A stretch of 47,940 nt of DNA from Anaerolineae bacterium (GCA_029907105.1 JARYMM010000023.1:1-47940); one strand, 5' to 3'. Positions 37,298 through 46,477 are shown, counted from the first letter of the stretch. Numbers and translations are program-made. The notes: generated from the letters alone by a model not told the origin.

Positions 37298-38629
37298 TTA
37301 CCGTACTTTGATCTCCACGTAGGCGCTCATGCCCCAGCGCAAGCCTGCATCCTGACCAGCGTCCAGGTCGAGCAACACGGTGTATACCTTGTCGCCGCGG
37401 CGCTCGGTGGCCACCGGAGCGATGCGCACCACCTGACCGCGGAAGGTCTCGCCCAGGGCATCCACGGTGACTGTGGCCTCCTGGCCCACCCTCACGCGGT
37501 TGATGTCCACCTCGCTCAGGTCTTCGGTCTGGACGCGCCAGCGGCTCAGGTCGCCCAGGCGCAGCACCGGCATCTGGGGCACGGCCAGTTCGTCCTCTTC
37601 GATGAGGATTGCGCCCACGGTGCCGGCGAAGGGTGCGCGAAGAACGGCATCTTCCAGGCTGTTCTGGGCTTTGGCCAGGGCCACTTCTGCCTGGGCCACG
37701 GCAGCCTCAGCCACGGCGATGTCCTCGGCGCGGGCGCCGGCCTTGAGCAGGTCGAGCTGGGCCTGGGCCTGGGCCATCTGCGCTTTGGCGCTCTCCACCT
37801 GGGCCTGTGCCTGGATCACCTGGGCCTCGGCGATCTCGATGGCCGCCTGGGCCTGGAAGACACGGGCCTGGGCCGCCGTGAGGTCGGCCTGGGTGGCCCC
37901 TCGTTCCACCAGGCGGTATTGGGCCTGGGCCGTCTCGTAGTTGATGGTCGCCTGCTGGAGTTGCAGGGACTGGGGCATCATGCCGGCGTTGGGCAGGTCC
38001 TTGATCTTGTCATAGGCCTGTTGAGCCTGATCCCTTTGCACCCGGGCCAGCTCCACCGAGGCGCGGGCGGCAGCCAGTTCGTCGGCATCGGGGCCGTTCA
38101 GCAATCGCTGGTAGGCAGCCTGGGCGCTGGGCAGGGCCGCCTGGGCCGAGGCCAGATTGCCCTGAGCCACCTGCACGGCGCTTTCTGCCGCTTTCACGCC
38201 GGCCTCGGCGATGGCTACCAGGGCTTCGGCGGCGGCGATTTCCTCGGCACGGGCGCCGGCCTTGAGCTTGGCCAGTTGTGCCCGCGCCGATTTCAGCCCT
38301 GCCTCGGCCTGCCTGACCGCCTGCTCCAGGTCACGCCTGTCCAGCCGCATCAGTTCCTGGCCCTCCGTGACCATCTCGCCTTCGGCGACCAGAATCTCCG
38401 TCACCTGGCCGGCGACCTTGAAGCTCAGATTGGTCTGGCGGTAGGGCACGATCACCGCTTCGGCGGCGACGACCTCGTCATTTCTGGTCTGCGCCTGGAG
38501 TTCGGCGTTCGGCGTTCGGGGTTCAGCGTTCGGCGTCGCTGCATCGGAAAACAGCGTGCAGCCGCTCAGGCTCAGGCCGAGCACACAGGCCAGGCAAATC
38601 AGCAAATCAGCAAATCGTGGTTGAGTCAT
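37298..38629 (-). CDS. HlyD/MacA-type lipoprotein adaptor of an ABC exporter
   Basis: Encodes 443 aa from ATG 38629 (GGAAA just upstream; ATGs at 38638 and 38641 are possible). The signal peptide has lipobox LSGC (Cys about 24), so the protein is membrane anchored outside the cell. Next come a lipoyl/biotinyl-like half motif (FKVAGQVTEILVAEGEMVTEG), a very long Ala/Gln-rich coiled coil (about 75-310) with two KLKAGARAEEIA / LLKAGARAEDIA hairpin marks, the second half motif (LRAPFAGTVGAI) and a beta-barrel. This is the membrane-fusion architecture of MacA. It is followed by FAAL and preceded by its permease and ATPase, so it probably exports the lipopeptide. The signal peptide core and the residues after the lipobox are coded by short tandem arrays (38593-38616, 38498-38536). 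Confidence 0.92.
   Translation of the reverse strand: MTQPRFADLLICLACVLGLSLSGCTLFSDAATPNAEPRTPNAELQAQTRNDEVVAAEAVIVPYRQTNLSFKVAGQVTEILVAEGEMVTEGQELMRLDRRDLEQAVRQAEAGLKSARAQLAKLKAGARAEEIAAAEALVAIAEAGVKAAESAVQVAQGNLASAQAALPSAQAAYQRLLNGPDADELAAARASVELARVQRDQAQQAYDKIKDLPNAGMMPQSLQLQQATINYETAQAQYRLVERGATQADLTAAQARVFQAQAAIEIAEAQVIQAQAQVESAKAQMAQAQAQLDLLKAGARAEDIAVAEAAVAQAEVALAKAQNSLEDAVLRAPFAGTVGAILIEEDELAVPQMPVLRLGDLSRWRVQTEDLSEVDINRVRVGQEATVTVDALGETFRGQVVRIAPVATERRGDKVYTVLLDLDAGQDAGLRWGMSAYVEIKVR
38498..38536. repeat. GTTCGGC heptamer array after the lipobox
   Basis: GTTCGGC, GTTCGGC, GTTCGGG, GTTCAGC, GTTCGGC: five units. In frame they code for TPNAEPRTPNAEL between the lipobox Cys and the folded domain. 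Same family as 16019-16100 and related to 19332-19383. Confidence 0.9.
38593..38616. repeat. GATTTGCT octamer array coding for the signal peptide
   Basis: Three 8-base GATTTGCT/GATTTGCC units on the minus strand read in frame as RFADLLICL, the hydrophobic part of the adaptor's lipoprotein signal. Confidence 0.8.
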
Positions 38630-38648
38630 GCTTTCCATCATTGTGGGC

Positions 38649-38735
38649 TATGGTACATGGGGTACATTGGTAAACCGGTATATTGGTACAATTGGTGCCA
38701 ATTTACCAATCTACCAGCCTACCAGTCCACCAATC
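38649..38735. repeat. Octamer array with reversed halves in the permease-adaptor gap
   Basis: On the plus strand, 8-base words TGGTACAT, GGGTACAT, TGGTAAAC, CGGTATAT, TGGTACAA are followed by AATTTACC, AATCTACC, AGCCTACC, AGTCCACC, AATCTACC. The second half is the first in reverse orientation, so the 98-base gap can fold into one long imperfect hairpin. No convincing promoter is seen here. Confidence 0.85.
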
Positions 38736-38739
38736 TACC

Positions 38740-41322
38740 TTATTCGTATTGGATGGCCTCGACGATGCGCAGGCGGACGGCGCGGCGCGCCGGCCAGAGG
38801 GCGGCGAGCTGCGAGACGACCAGGGCGATGAGCAGGCTGACGAAGATGCCCTGTACGGGCAGCACGTAGGTCACTTCGTAGCCCCTCAGTTCGGCGGCGC
38901 CCATCAGGAAGACGCGGCCCATGAACAGCCCGAAGATCAGCCCGAAGATGCCGCCGATCAACCCGATCATGGCCGCCTCGGCCAGGATCATCTTGCTCAC
39001 CTGCCACCGTGTCATCCCCAGGCTGCGCAGCGCGCCAATCTCCCGCGTGCGCTCGGAGACGTTCATGGTCAGCGTGTTGACCACGCCAAAGGCGGCCACG
39101 ACGATGGCGATGAGGGCCAGGGCGTCGAACAGGCTGAACACCCGGGCGCTGGATTGCAGCACGCGCGTTTTGAGCGCTTCGTTCGAGTCCACGGTGAGAT
39201 GCCGCCGCTGGCCGTACTGGCTGACCAGGCGGCTCTGGACCTCTTCCACAGCGTAGCCGGGCTGGAGCTTCAGCAGGAACATGGTGGCGTCGTTCAGGCC
39301 GAAGTAGCGGCGCAGGTCTTTCCAACTGCCCTGGACGACCAGACCGCCGTTGTAGAAGTCCACGACCACGGCGGCGATGCGGAAATCCTGCATGCCGCGC
39401 CGGGTTTCCAGGCGCAGGGTGTCGCCTGGCTTCAGCCCGTACTTCTCCGACAGCACACTGGAGACGAACACGGTATCACCCTCCGCCAGTTGCGCCAGCA
39501 GTTGCCCGGCGTCGGCCCGGCTGTCGGAGAAGATGAACGAGGTCACCCGCTGGTACGAGGCCGGGTCAATGGCCATGAAGGCCACGCGTTCTTCGCCGTC
39601 GCTGCGCAGCAGGTTCACCTGCAGGTGGCGCACCGGCGCGACGGCGGCGACCCCTTCCACCGATTCCAGCCGCCGCCCCAGGTCGGCACGCATGGGCAGC
39701 GAGGAGTGCACATAAAGGTCGCCGCCGACGAAGGCGCCGATCCAACTGCGGATGTCGCGTTCGAAGGCGCCGGTCAGGCCACGGACGCCGAGGATCATGG
39801 CCACGCCGACCATCAGGGCGGCCGCTGTGAGCGTGGTGCGTGCTTTGGCCCGCTGGATGTTGCCGCTGCCCAGCCGGCCCTCGTGGCCGTAGATGCGCCG
39901 CACCAGGGGGCGCGCCGCCCGCTCCCAGGCCCCGACGGTGAGCGGGATCAACAGGGTGGCGCCGGCGAAGAGCGTGAAGACGGCGATCACGCCCAGTTGG
40001 TAGCGCATCTCGGGGGAGAGGGGGATCTGGAAGATCACCAGGTACGAGATGGTCATGAGCGCCAGCCCCCAGGGCCAGCCGCGGCGCACGAACCAGCCTT
40101 CCTGGCCTTTGCTGCGCACGCGCAGGGCTTCCAGGGGCGAGATGCGGCTGGCCTGCCAGGCGGGCACGGCAGCCGCCACCAGGGTCACGCAGACCCCCGC
40201 CAGCAGGCTGATGGCCAGGCCGTCGAGGGGCACACGCACCAGCTTCACCTCCTGAGCGCGCAGGAACTTGAGCACGCGGATCAGCCCCTGCGAGAGCAGG
40301 ATGCCAAACACAAAGCCCAGTCCAGAGCCCAGCACCCCCAGGATGCCGGCCTCCACCAAAATCTGTCGCATGATCTGGCGACGGGTCATGCCCACGGCGC
40401 GCAGCAGGCCTGTTTCCCGCGTGCGTTCGACCACGGTCATGGAAAAGGCGTTATAAATGAGAAAAGCGCCAACGAAAAGGGCCACGGCGCTGAAGAACCG
40501 CAGGCCCAACTGGTACGTATCCAGCATCTGGGTCACGCGCTGGCCACGGGTGGCCGGATAGACCACGGAGTACTCATCGCCCAACTGCGCCTGCAGGGCG
40601 GCTTTGAGCGCATCCAGCGCCGTGCCGCTGCCGGCCTGCGGCGTGGCCACGATGTCAATCTGATCCAGGTCGCCCAGGCGGCCGAAGATGCGCTGGGCCG
40701 TGCGCAAGGGCAGGACGCCGAAGTTGCCGTTGTTCAGCCGGCCTGGCCCCTCTTTGGACATCAGGCCCACTATGCGCAGGTGCTCGATGCCCTCCGGGAC
40801 GACAATCTCCAGGTCACTGCCGACACGGAGGCCCTGCTGGTCGGCGTAGTCCTTGACCAGGACGACGTCGTAGGCCTCGGTGTCGGCGGAGAGGAATTGG
40901 CCCTCGACGATCTGGTAGTCGCGAGCCTGGACATCGAGCACAGGGTCAATGCCGTACAGGGTCAGCCCGCCGCTGCTGAGCCCGCCGAGGGCGAACGACG
41001 TGCGCGCGGCGAAGGCTTCCTCGGCCAACATCGTCTGTTCCTGAAGGGACGGCGCGGCAAAGGCCACGCCGGGCGTATCGCTCACCTGGCGCAGCGTGCG
41101 CTCGGGAAAGCCCTGGCGCTTGGTGCTGGCGCTGATGACGACCAGGTGGGCCTTGCCTGAAGCCTGGCTGAACAGCTCGGTAATGGAGTCCATGGCCGTC
41201 AGGTTGGTGATGCTGTTGGCCAGGATGACCCCCACGCCCAGCACGATGGCAAAGGTGGTCAGCAGCGTGCGCAGCGGTCGTGTGCGGAGGGAGCGGGCGG
41301 CCATCAGGAATGTGTACTTCAT
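38740..41322 (-). CDS. FtsX/MacB-type ABC transporter permease
   Basis: Encodes 860 aa. It has two FtsX-type permease halves, each preceded by a large MacB-like periplasmic (here extracytoplasmic) domain. TM1 is near 15-35 (LLTTFAIVLGVGVILA). The first FtsX domain, about 270-400, carries the motif ERTRETGLLRAVGMTRRQI. A central hydrophobic pair lies near 425-480. The second FtsX domain, about 740-855, has ERTREIGALRSLGMTRWQV and ends in ARRAVRLRIVEAIQYE. Such proteins act with a LolD/MacB-type ATPase and do not form a classical channel; with a MacA-like adaptor they drive export of lipids, peptides or lipoproteins. It starts 6 bases after the ATPase stop codon. Only a weak AGGGG is seen upstream, which suggests translational coupling. 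Confidence 0.93.
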   Translation of the reverse strand: MKYTFLMAARSLRTRPLRTLLTTFAIVLGVGVILANSITNLTAMDSITELFSQASGKAHLVVISASTKRQGFPERTLRQVSDTPGVAFAAPSLQEQTMLAEEAFAARTSFALGGLSSGGLTLYGIDPVLDVQARDYQIVEGQFLSADTEAYDVVLVKDYADQQGLRVGSDLEIVVPEGIEHLRIVGLMSKEGPGRLNNGNFGVLPLRTAQRIFGRLGDLDQIDIVATPQAGSGTALDALKAALQAQLGDEYSVVYPATRGQRVTQMLDTYQLGLRFFSAVALFVGAFLIYNAFSMTVVERTRETGLLRAVGMTRRQIMRQILVEAGILGVLGSGLGFVFGILLSQGLIRVLKFLRAQEVKLVRVPLDGLAISLLAGVCVTLVAAAVPAWQASRISPLEALRVRSKGQEGWFVRRGWPWGLALMTISYLVIFQIPLSPEMRYQLGVIAVFTLFAGATLLIPLTVGAWERAARPLVRRIYGHEGRLGSGNIQRAKARTTLTAAALMVGVAMILGVRGLTGAFERDIRSWIGAFVGGDLYVHSSLPMRADLGRRLESVEGVAAVAPVRHLQVNLLRSDGEERVAFMAIDPASYQRVTSFIFSDSRADAGQLLAQLAEGDTVFVSSVLSEKYGLKPGDTLRLETRRGMQDFRIAAVVVDFYNGGLVVQGSWKDLRRYFGLNDATMFLLKLQPGYAVEEVQSRLVSQYGQRRHLTVDSNEALKTRVLQSSARVFSLFDALALIAIVVAAFGVVNTLTMNVSERTREIGALRSLGMTRWQVSKMILAEAAMIGLIGGIFGLIFGLFMGRVFLMGAAELRGYEVTYVLPVQGIFVSLLIALVVSQLAALWPARRAVRLRIVEAIQYE

Positions 41323-41328
41323 CTCAAT

Positions 41329-42074
<746 letters not shown>

Positions 42075-42078
<4 letters not shown>

Positions 42079-42941
42079 CCCTGTCTCCATCGGTCTGGTC
42101 GGTGGAATGTACAGCTTGTACGTGTTCCCGCAACGTCATAGGTAATGGTGCAAAACACCTGCCTCAGCGGATTCAGAACGTCAAGTTTTCCTCTGCCTTC
42201 GAAAGTCATCGGGTTCTGGCCCAAATGGAAGGTGCCCGTCGTCGTGTTCACGCAGCCATAAGTACAGGGCGGTTCTGTGATGGTTGCACCGGCCTGGAAA
42301 TCGCCCGTCTGGCGGTCTATCGTGCCTGTGATGTTGCCCGCGGTCGTGCGGAAGGTCAAAGCTGAGCCATTTTGCACTACTTCAACGTTTTCAGATGGCG
42401 GGTCGGGGACGGGGAACGGGCAGTTGTGTTGAAGATTTGAATAGCGCACGTCGTAGAAGCCCGAAACATCATCCACCGGGCAGGCCGTTGCCGTGGGCGT
42501 AGGTGTCGGCGTTGGCGTGGGGGTCCGCGTCGCTGTTGGGGTAGGTGTCCACGTCGGCGTTGGCGTGGGAGTCCGCGTCGGCGTCGCTGTCGGCGTAGAG
42601 GTCCACGTCGCTGTGGGTGAGGGAGTGCAGGTCGGTGTGCCGACGGGGAAAGCGCTGACCAGCAAGGGAAGGAAGATCTGGCTGGGTGTCTCGGTGGGAG
42701 GTGTTGTGAGAGGCGCGGGCGCCCCTCCCCCAGCCCCTCCCAGAGGGAGGGGGGTTTGCCCTCCCCCAGCCCCTCCCAGAGGGAGGGGAGTTTGCGCTTC
42801 CAGAGGGAAGGCAGACTGCGCTGTCGTGGTCTCTGGCATCTGGGCCAGCGTGCTGGCCCGCCAGAGGCTGCCGGTCAATATCATCATCCCCGCCACGAAA
42901 ACGACGAGTAAGCGGAAACCCTGTTGAGGACATCGCTTCAT
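42075..42941 (-). CDS. Secreted protein with Thr-Pro linker and Cys-rich C-terminal domain
   Basis: Encodes 288 aa from ATG 42941. It has a signal peptide (residues 1 to about 34), then two [12 protein letters not shown] repeats coded by the hairpin repeats at 42719-42790, an [10 protein letters not shown] segment, and a Thr/Pro linker (about 105-150) of the TPTPT kind common in Chloroflexota exoproteins. The C-terminal about 130 aa hold six or more Cys and predicted beta strands ([18 protein letters not shown] and [10 protein letters not shown]). I do not recognise that domain. It is coupled by ATGA to the exporter ATPase, so it may belong to the export system or simply share the operon. There are 79 bases between it and the upstream lipoprotein gene. 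Confidence 0.8.
42719..42790. repeat. Two tandem CCCCTCCC-AGA-GGGAGGGG hairpins
   Basis: Stems at 42734-42752 and 42770-42788, 36 bases apart, so each adds exactly 12 residues ([12 protein letters not shown]) to the secreted protein. Confidence 0.9.
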
Positions 42942-43020
42942 GTGTTTCCGATCTACCTGCACAGCGCGGTCATTTCACGCTCCTCACAGGGGGCTTTGAT
43001 GACCGCTTGTTCTTTAGCCC

Positions 43021-44793
43021 TCAGCGCCCCCAACTCACCACCCGCTCGGCGGCGAAGTCGTAGCGGAAAGTCAGGTCGCCCAGCGTGTCCGGCAGGAAGG
43101 GCACCTGATTCGAGCCGTCGGCGTTCATGCGGTACAGACGCCAGCTTCCATCCCGGTCGCTCAGAAACAGGATGAAGCGGCCATCCGGCGACCAGGCCGG
43201 AGCCACATTGTTAGAAGGGCGATCAAAGGAAAAGGCCGGCGCTGTCAGACGCTGTTGGATATTGCCGGCAGCATCCAGCAAGAAAATGTCGGCGTGATCG
43301 TGCAGTTGTATCTGCACGGCGATGCGCTGGCCATCGGGTGACCAGGCCGGGCTGCCCAGGTCCTGGTTGGCCACTACCTCACGGCTTGCGCCCTCCGGCG
43401 CCGTCATCTGCAACCCCCGGCTGCCGCGGTAGAGGACCTCGTCCCACTGCGGATGGAACTGCGGTGACTGAGCTATCGGTTCGGAAGGGAGGTCCAGCCA
43501 GGCTCCATTGCTCAGGGTGACCTGGGCCAGTGCCGACTCGTCCACGCGGCGCAGGGGGAAGTCGCTGATGCAGTAGCGGCCCCGCGGCGTGTCAATACAC
43601 TCTTCCCCGCCCAGCAGTTCGCGGACGGTATCTTCATCGAAGCAGCCAAAGGGCGTGGCGATGCACGAAGATGTGCGGGTGTAGTAGCTGAACGCCAGCC
43701 GTGTCCCGTCCGCACTCCAGGTGGGGCTGCGCGGGCGGTTGGCGGTGGCCACCCGTTGCTCCTCTCCCGTGCGCAGGTCCAGCACGAAAATGCCGTGCGG
43801 CGCATCCCAGCGGGCATAGGCCAGCCGCGTCCCGTCGGGCGAGAGCGCCGGGTCCAGGCCGGTGGCCACCCGGCGCAGGCCGCTGCCGTCGGCGTTGACC
43901 AGGTAGATGTCGCCGCCAATGCTGGTCTGAAAAGCCACCTTGCCCGGCAGGGCCGGGGCGGACGGGCGAGCGGCGGTGGTGGCCGGCGCCAGGGCCGGCA
44001 GGCCCATCAGGTCGCCGCTCACCTCCACGTAGCGGGCGGCCACCCACGCCGTGCTCGCCGACCAGGCAATGGCCAGCCAGTCGCCTTCCTCGCTGCGCCC
44101 GATCACGGTAACGGTGTCTCCGGCGGCCAGTTGGCCCAGCACGCTCTGATCCACACCCGGGCCGCTGCGCACGTTCAGCGGGCCACTCACGACGCGGCCT
44201 GGCAGGGCCTGGCTTTCGGCCGGAGGGGGCTGCGTCGGGCTTACGCTGGCTTCGGAAGTCCAGACGGGCAGACTATCCACTTCCCCTAGCAGGATCAGGT
44301 CGGCGCTGGCTGCCCAGGCCTGGGCGCCGGCTTGGCCGTAGGCCACGCGCAGCCAGCGGCCGTCGGCGCTGCGCGCCAGGGCCCATAGCACCTCGGAGCC
44401 GGGCAGTTCGGCAACGGCCGGGGCCGCCGCATCCGGCCGCGCCCGCAGGCTCAGGGACAGGCGGTTGCCGAGAGCCATGATGCGCACCGCCGCCGCGGGT
44501 GTGGCTGTCGGGGCCGCGGGGAGCGGCGCGGGCAGCGTTGCCATCGCCGTGGCCTTGGCCGGTGCTCCCGGAACCGCTTCAGGGGCCGGGGTCGCCGTCG
44601 CCGCAACGGCCTTGGGTACGGGTGTGGGCTCCGGCTGCGGTCGCGCCGTCGGGGAAGGGGTCAGTTCCTCGGGCACGGCCAGCGGGATGGTCGTCGGCGT
44701 AGGAGTGGGGGCGTTGCCTGTCAGTCCCCCGCAGGCGACCATCGCCAGGGTCAGTATTATCAAGGCGCTCAGCGCCCTGCTCTTCTTGGGCAT
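43021..44793 (-). CDS. Lipoprotein with two SH3b domains and a TolB-like beta-propeller
   Basis: Encodes 590 aa. Lipobox LAMVACGG (Cys 21). A Thr/Pro/Ala linker (about 25-100) is followed by two bacterial SH3-like domains (LSLRARPDAAAP near 115-165 and LNVRSGPGVDQS near 205-258), which in known families bind cell wall or act as spacers. From about 275 to the end there are PD40/TolB-type propeller blades (GGDIYLVNADGSGLRRVATG, AWSPDGQRIAV, AWSPDGRFILFLSDRDG, YRMNADGSNQ). A Cys-containing loop (SSCIATPFGCFDED, EECIDTPRGRYC) interrupts one blade. It is probably a surface-anchored sensor or scaffold. ATG 44793 has AAGGAAAG upstream. It has its own strong promoter and is probably the first gene of the operon leading to the exporter. 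Confidence 0.9.
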   Translation of the reverse strand: MPKKSRALSALIILTLAMVACGGLTGNAPTPTPTTIPLAVPEELTPSPTARPQPEPTPVPKAVAATATPAPEAVPGAPAKATAMATLPAPLPAAPTATPAAAVRIMALGNRLSLSLRARPDAAAPAVAELPGSEVLWALARSADGRWLRVAYGQAGAQAWAASADLILLGEVDSLPVWTSEASVSPTQPPPAESQALPGRVVSGPLNVRSGPGVDQSVLGQLAAGDTVTVIGRSEEGDWLAIAWSASTAWVAARYVEVSGDLMGLPALAPATTAARPSAPALPGKVAFQTSIGGDIYLVNADGSGLRRVATGLDPALSPDGTRLAYARWDAPHGIFVLDLRTGEEQRVATANRPRSPTWSADGTRLAFSYYTRTSSCIATPFGCFDEDTVRELLGGEECIDTPRGRYCISDFPLRRVDESALAQVTLSNGAWLDLPSEPIAQSPQFHPQWDEVLYRGSRGLQMTAPEGASREVVANQDLGSPAWSPDGQRIAVQIQLHDHADIFLLDAAGNIQQRLTAPAFSFDRPSNNVAPAWSPDGRFILFLSDRDGSWRLYRMNADGSNQVPFLPDTLGDLTFRYDFAAERVVSWGR

Positions 44794-44810
44794 GTGAATG
44801 CTTTCCTTCC

Positions 44811-44832
44811 TGCTGGATCTGACGATGCAGCA
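44811..44832. repeat. GATCGTCAGATC-family hairpin in a 5' leader
   Basis: TGCTGGATC-TGAC-GATGCAGCA, one mismatch in 9-bp arms. It lies between the predicted transcription start (about 44849) and the ribosome site of the lipoprotein gene, so it would fold in the mRNA leader. Confidence 0.65.
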
Positions 44833-44855
44833 GGAACAAGTCGGGATGTACTGAA

Positions 44856-44884
44856 ATTGTATAGCATCGGTAGGCTTTTGTCAA
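44856..44884 (-). promoter_or_regulatory. Sigma-70-type promoter of the lipoprotein operon
   Basis: On the minus strand: -35 TTGACA (44884-44879), a 17-base spacer and -10 TACAAT (44861-44856). The 5' leader is about 56 bases and carries the hairpin at 44811-44832. Confidence 0.75.
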
Positions 44885-44923
44885 AACAGGCGATTTCGGG
44901 AAAGGGTGCTGGCTATCTGGTCT

Positions 44924-45013
44924 GAAAATGTCACCCTGAGCGCAGCGAAGGGTCTTCCGCTCATGCAACCAGGAGATTCTTCGCTCCCTTCGGTCGCTCA
45001 GAATGACATTTTC
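44924..45013. repeat. 90-bp palindromic element (CCTGAGCGCAGCGAAGGG type)
   Basis: Terminal arms GAAAATGTCA and TGACATTTTC are perfect. Inner pairs are CTGAGCG/CGCTCAG and AGCGAAG/CTTCGCT. It fills most of the 271-base gap between the MoaD-like gene and the lipoprotein gene. No transposase is coded. I recall CCTGAGCG-AGCGAAGG palindromes as dispersed repeats in several bacterial phyla. It may serve as a bidirectional terminator after the MoaD-like gene. Confidence 0.85.
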
Positions 45014-45063
45014 ATGCTTCAAGGTGGCCCGTTGGGCAATGACGACTGCGGTGCGTCCCCGCG

Positions 45064-45348
45064 CTACCCACCCACGACGGGGATGAAGATGTACAGCTTG
45101 TCTCCGTCGTGCATTGGTGTGGTGTCTGCCTGTTCCAGACGTACCAGGCGAGCGTTGACGAACAGATTGTAAGGATAGGCGGCCGGGAGCCCCGCGCCGC
45201 GGAAGGCGGGCCCGAAACCGGGATATTCTGTTTGCAGATGACGCAGCACCGTGGCCACGGTGACGGAAGGCTGCTCCCACTCCAGTTGCAGGGTGCGCCT
45301 GCCCACCTGCCGCCACAGCGGCTCCCCCAATTTCACGCTGACCTTCAT
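45064..45348 (-). CDS. MoaD/ThiS-like ubiquitin-fold sulfur carrier
   Basis: Encodes 94 aa. The C-terminus DGDKLYIFIPVVGG ends in the Gly-Gly that is adenylated and thiocarboxylated in MoaD and ThiS proteins, and the length and beta-grasp pattern fit (VSVKLGEPLWR; VTVATVLRHLQ; YNLFVNARLV). It could serve molybdopterin, thiamin, or another sulfur-transfer path; no partner enzyme is in the window. GGA lies 6 bases before the ATG, and the gene has its own promoter. Divergent from the response regulator gene. A link to the sulfur chemistry of the sulfotransferase cluster is possible but unproven. Confidence 0.85.
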   Translation of the reverse strand: MKVSVKLGEPLWRQVGRRTLQLEWEQPSVTVATVLRHLQTEYPGFGPAFRGAGLPAAYPYNLFVNARLVRLEQADTTPMHDGDKLYIFIPVVGG

Positions 45349-45383
45349 GACGTCCTGACACGCTCGATATATGTATTCTCGCC

Positions 45384-45412
45384 ATTATAACACAAAGGTG
45401 GGCAACGGGCAA
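45384..45412 (-). promoter_or_regulatory. Promoter of the MoaD-like gene
   Basis: Minus strand -35 TTGCCC (45412-45407), 17-base spacer, -10 TATAAT (45389-45384), about 36 bases upstream of the ATG. The stretch 45413-45647 between the two divergent promoters is AT-richer and holds no gene I can support. Confidence 0.7.
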
Positions 45413-45647
45413 TTGACCTCTATGAAAGAATCGTCATCGTTGGTGCGCCGTTTTTTCATCTTTTCTTCATCCACACCCACGATAATCAGATAGAAGACCG
45501 GGCATGCACGGAGTGAGTTGGCATTCTGCGCACTCCCGGCCGATTTATGCAGGAGTGAGCTGATGAGTGGTTCTGCGCTATCTGATCCCCGGCGTTCGTC
45601 GTCTGGACTTCCGCTGTCCGCGCCGATTTCCCCATCTGCTGACCGTT

Positions 45648-45676
45648 TTGCGCCCGCCATGGGGCGGTGGTATAAT
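45648..45676 (+). promoter_or_regulatory. Promoter of the response regulator gene
   Basis: -35 TTGCGC (45648-45653), 17-base spacer, -10 TATAAT (45671-45676), 52 bases before ATG 45728. It supports the downstream start over the in-frame ATG 45563. Confidence 0.75.
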
Positions 45677-45727
45677 AGCGCCACTCGATCCCTCTCCTCG
45701 CCGCCCGAGGAGAAGCCGGAGTGGCCG

Positions 45728-46414
45728 ATGCGTATTCTGGTCGTTGACGATGACCTGCCCAGCGTGAAGATGATCGCCTTCCTTCTGCGTGAGGAAGGCT
45801 ATACCGTGTTGACGGCCAACGATGGCCCGGAAGCCTTGCGCATGGTAGACGAGGAGATGCCCGACCTGGTGATCCTGGACGTGATGATGCCGGGCATGGA
45901 CGGCCTGGAGGTTTGCCGGCGCATCCGGCGCATCACCGACCTGCCCATCATCTTTCTCTCGGCCAAGGGGGAGACTGCCGACCGGGTGGCGGGATTGGAC
46001 GTCGGGGGAGACGATTATCTGCCCAAGCCCTTCGAGCCGGCAGAGCTTTTGGCCCGCGTGCGGGCGGTCATGCGGCGCACCGAGGCGTTTGCCCTGGGGG
46101 AACGCCCATCTCAGCTCACGGTGGCAGGCATTCACCTCGATCCGGTGAAGAACGTGGCCATTCTGCCCGATGGCCGTCAGGTCTACCTTACGCCCATCGA
46201 GTTCCGCTTGCTGCATTACCTGATGAGCAATGCCGGTCGCACCCTGACCTACGATCAGCTATTGGCCACGGTCTGGGGCTACGACTACGAAGGCTATGCC
46301 AACCTGGTGGCCGTCCATATGCGGCGATTGCGCCACAAAGTGGAGGAGGATCCCAGGAATCCGCAACGGCTGATCACGGTGCGCGGCATCGGTTACCGTT
46401 TCGAGGCGGATTGA
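45728..46414 (+). CDS. OmpR/PhoB-family response regulator
   Basis: Encodes 228 aa. Receiver domain 1-115: acidic pair DD at 7-9, phospho-acceptor Asp 51 in ILDVMMPGMDG, and Lys in LPKPFEPAEL near 100. The C-terminal winged helix (about 130-228) has YLTPIEFRLLHYL, VWGYDYEG, VAVHMRRLRHKVE and TVRGIGYRFEAD. ATG 45728 has GGAG at 6 bases and matches the usual start of this family. An in-frame ATG at 45563 with AGGAG would add 55 residues, but these would be read through the TATAAT. No histidine kinase gene is adjacent, so it is an orphan within this window and its target genes are unknown. Confidence 0.95.
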   Translation: MRILVVDDDLPSVKMIAFLLREEGYTVLTANDGPEALRMVDEEMPDLVILDVMMPGMDGLEVCRRIRRITDLPIIFLSAKGETADRVAGLDVGGDDYLPKPFEPAELLARVRAVMRRTEAFALGERPSQLTVAGIHLDPVKNVAILPDGRQVYLTPIEFRLLHYLMSNAGRTLTYDQLLATVWGYDYEGYANLVAVHMRRLRHKVEEDPRNPQRLITVRGIGYRFEAD

Positions 46415-46477
46415 GTCATCGCGTGGCAACCCGACCGCAGCCGGGGAGAGCGCAGCCTTGCCAACGTGGGAGTGATC

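Noticed and set aside
42079..42090. ATG 42090 as the start of the ABC ATPase
   Set aside because: No ribosome-binding sequence before it, whereas ATG 42078 has GGAG and an ATGA overlap with the upstream stop.
44924..45013. tRNA or small structured RNA gene
   Set aside because: The long inverted arms are DNA-palindrome-like, and no cloverleaf, anticodon arm or T-loop consensus is present here or elsewhere that I could see in the window.
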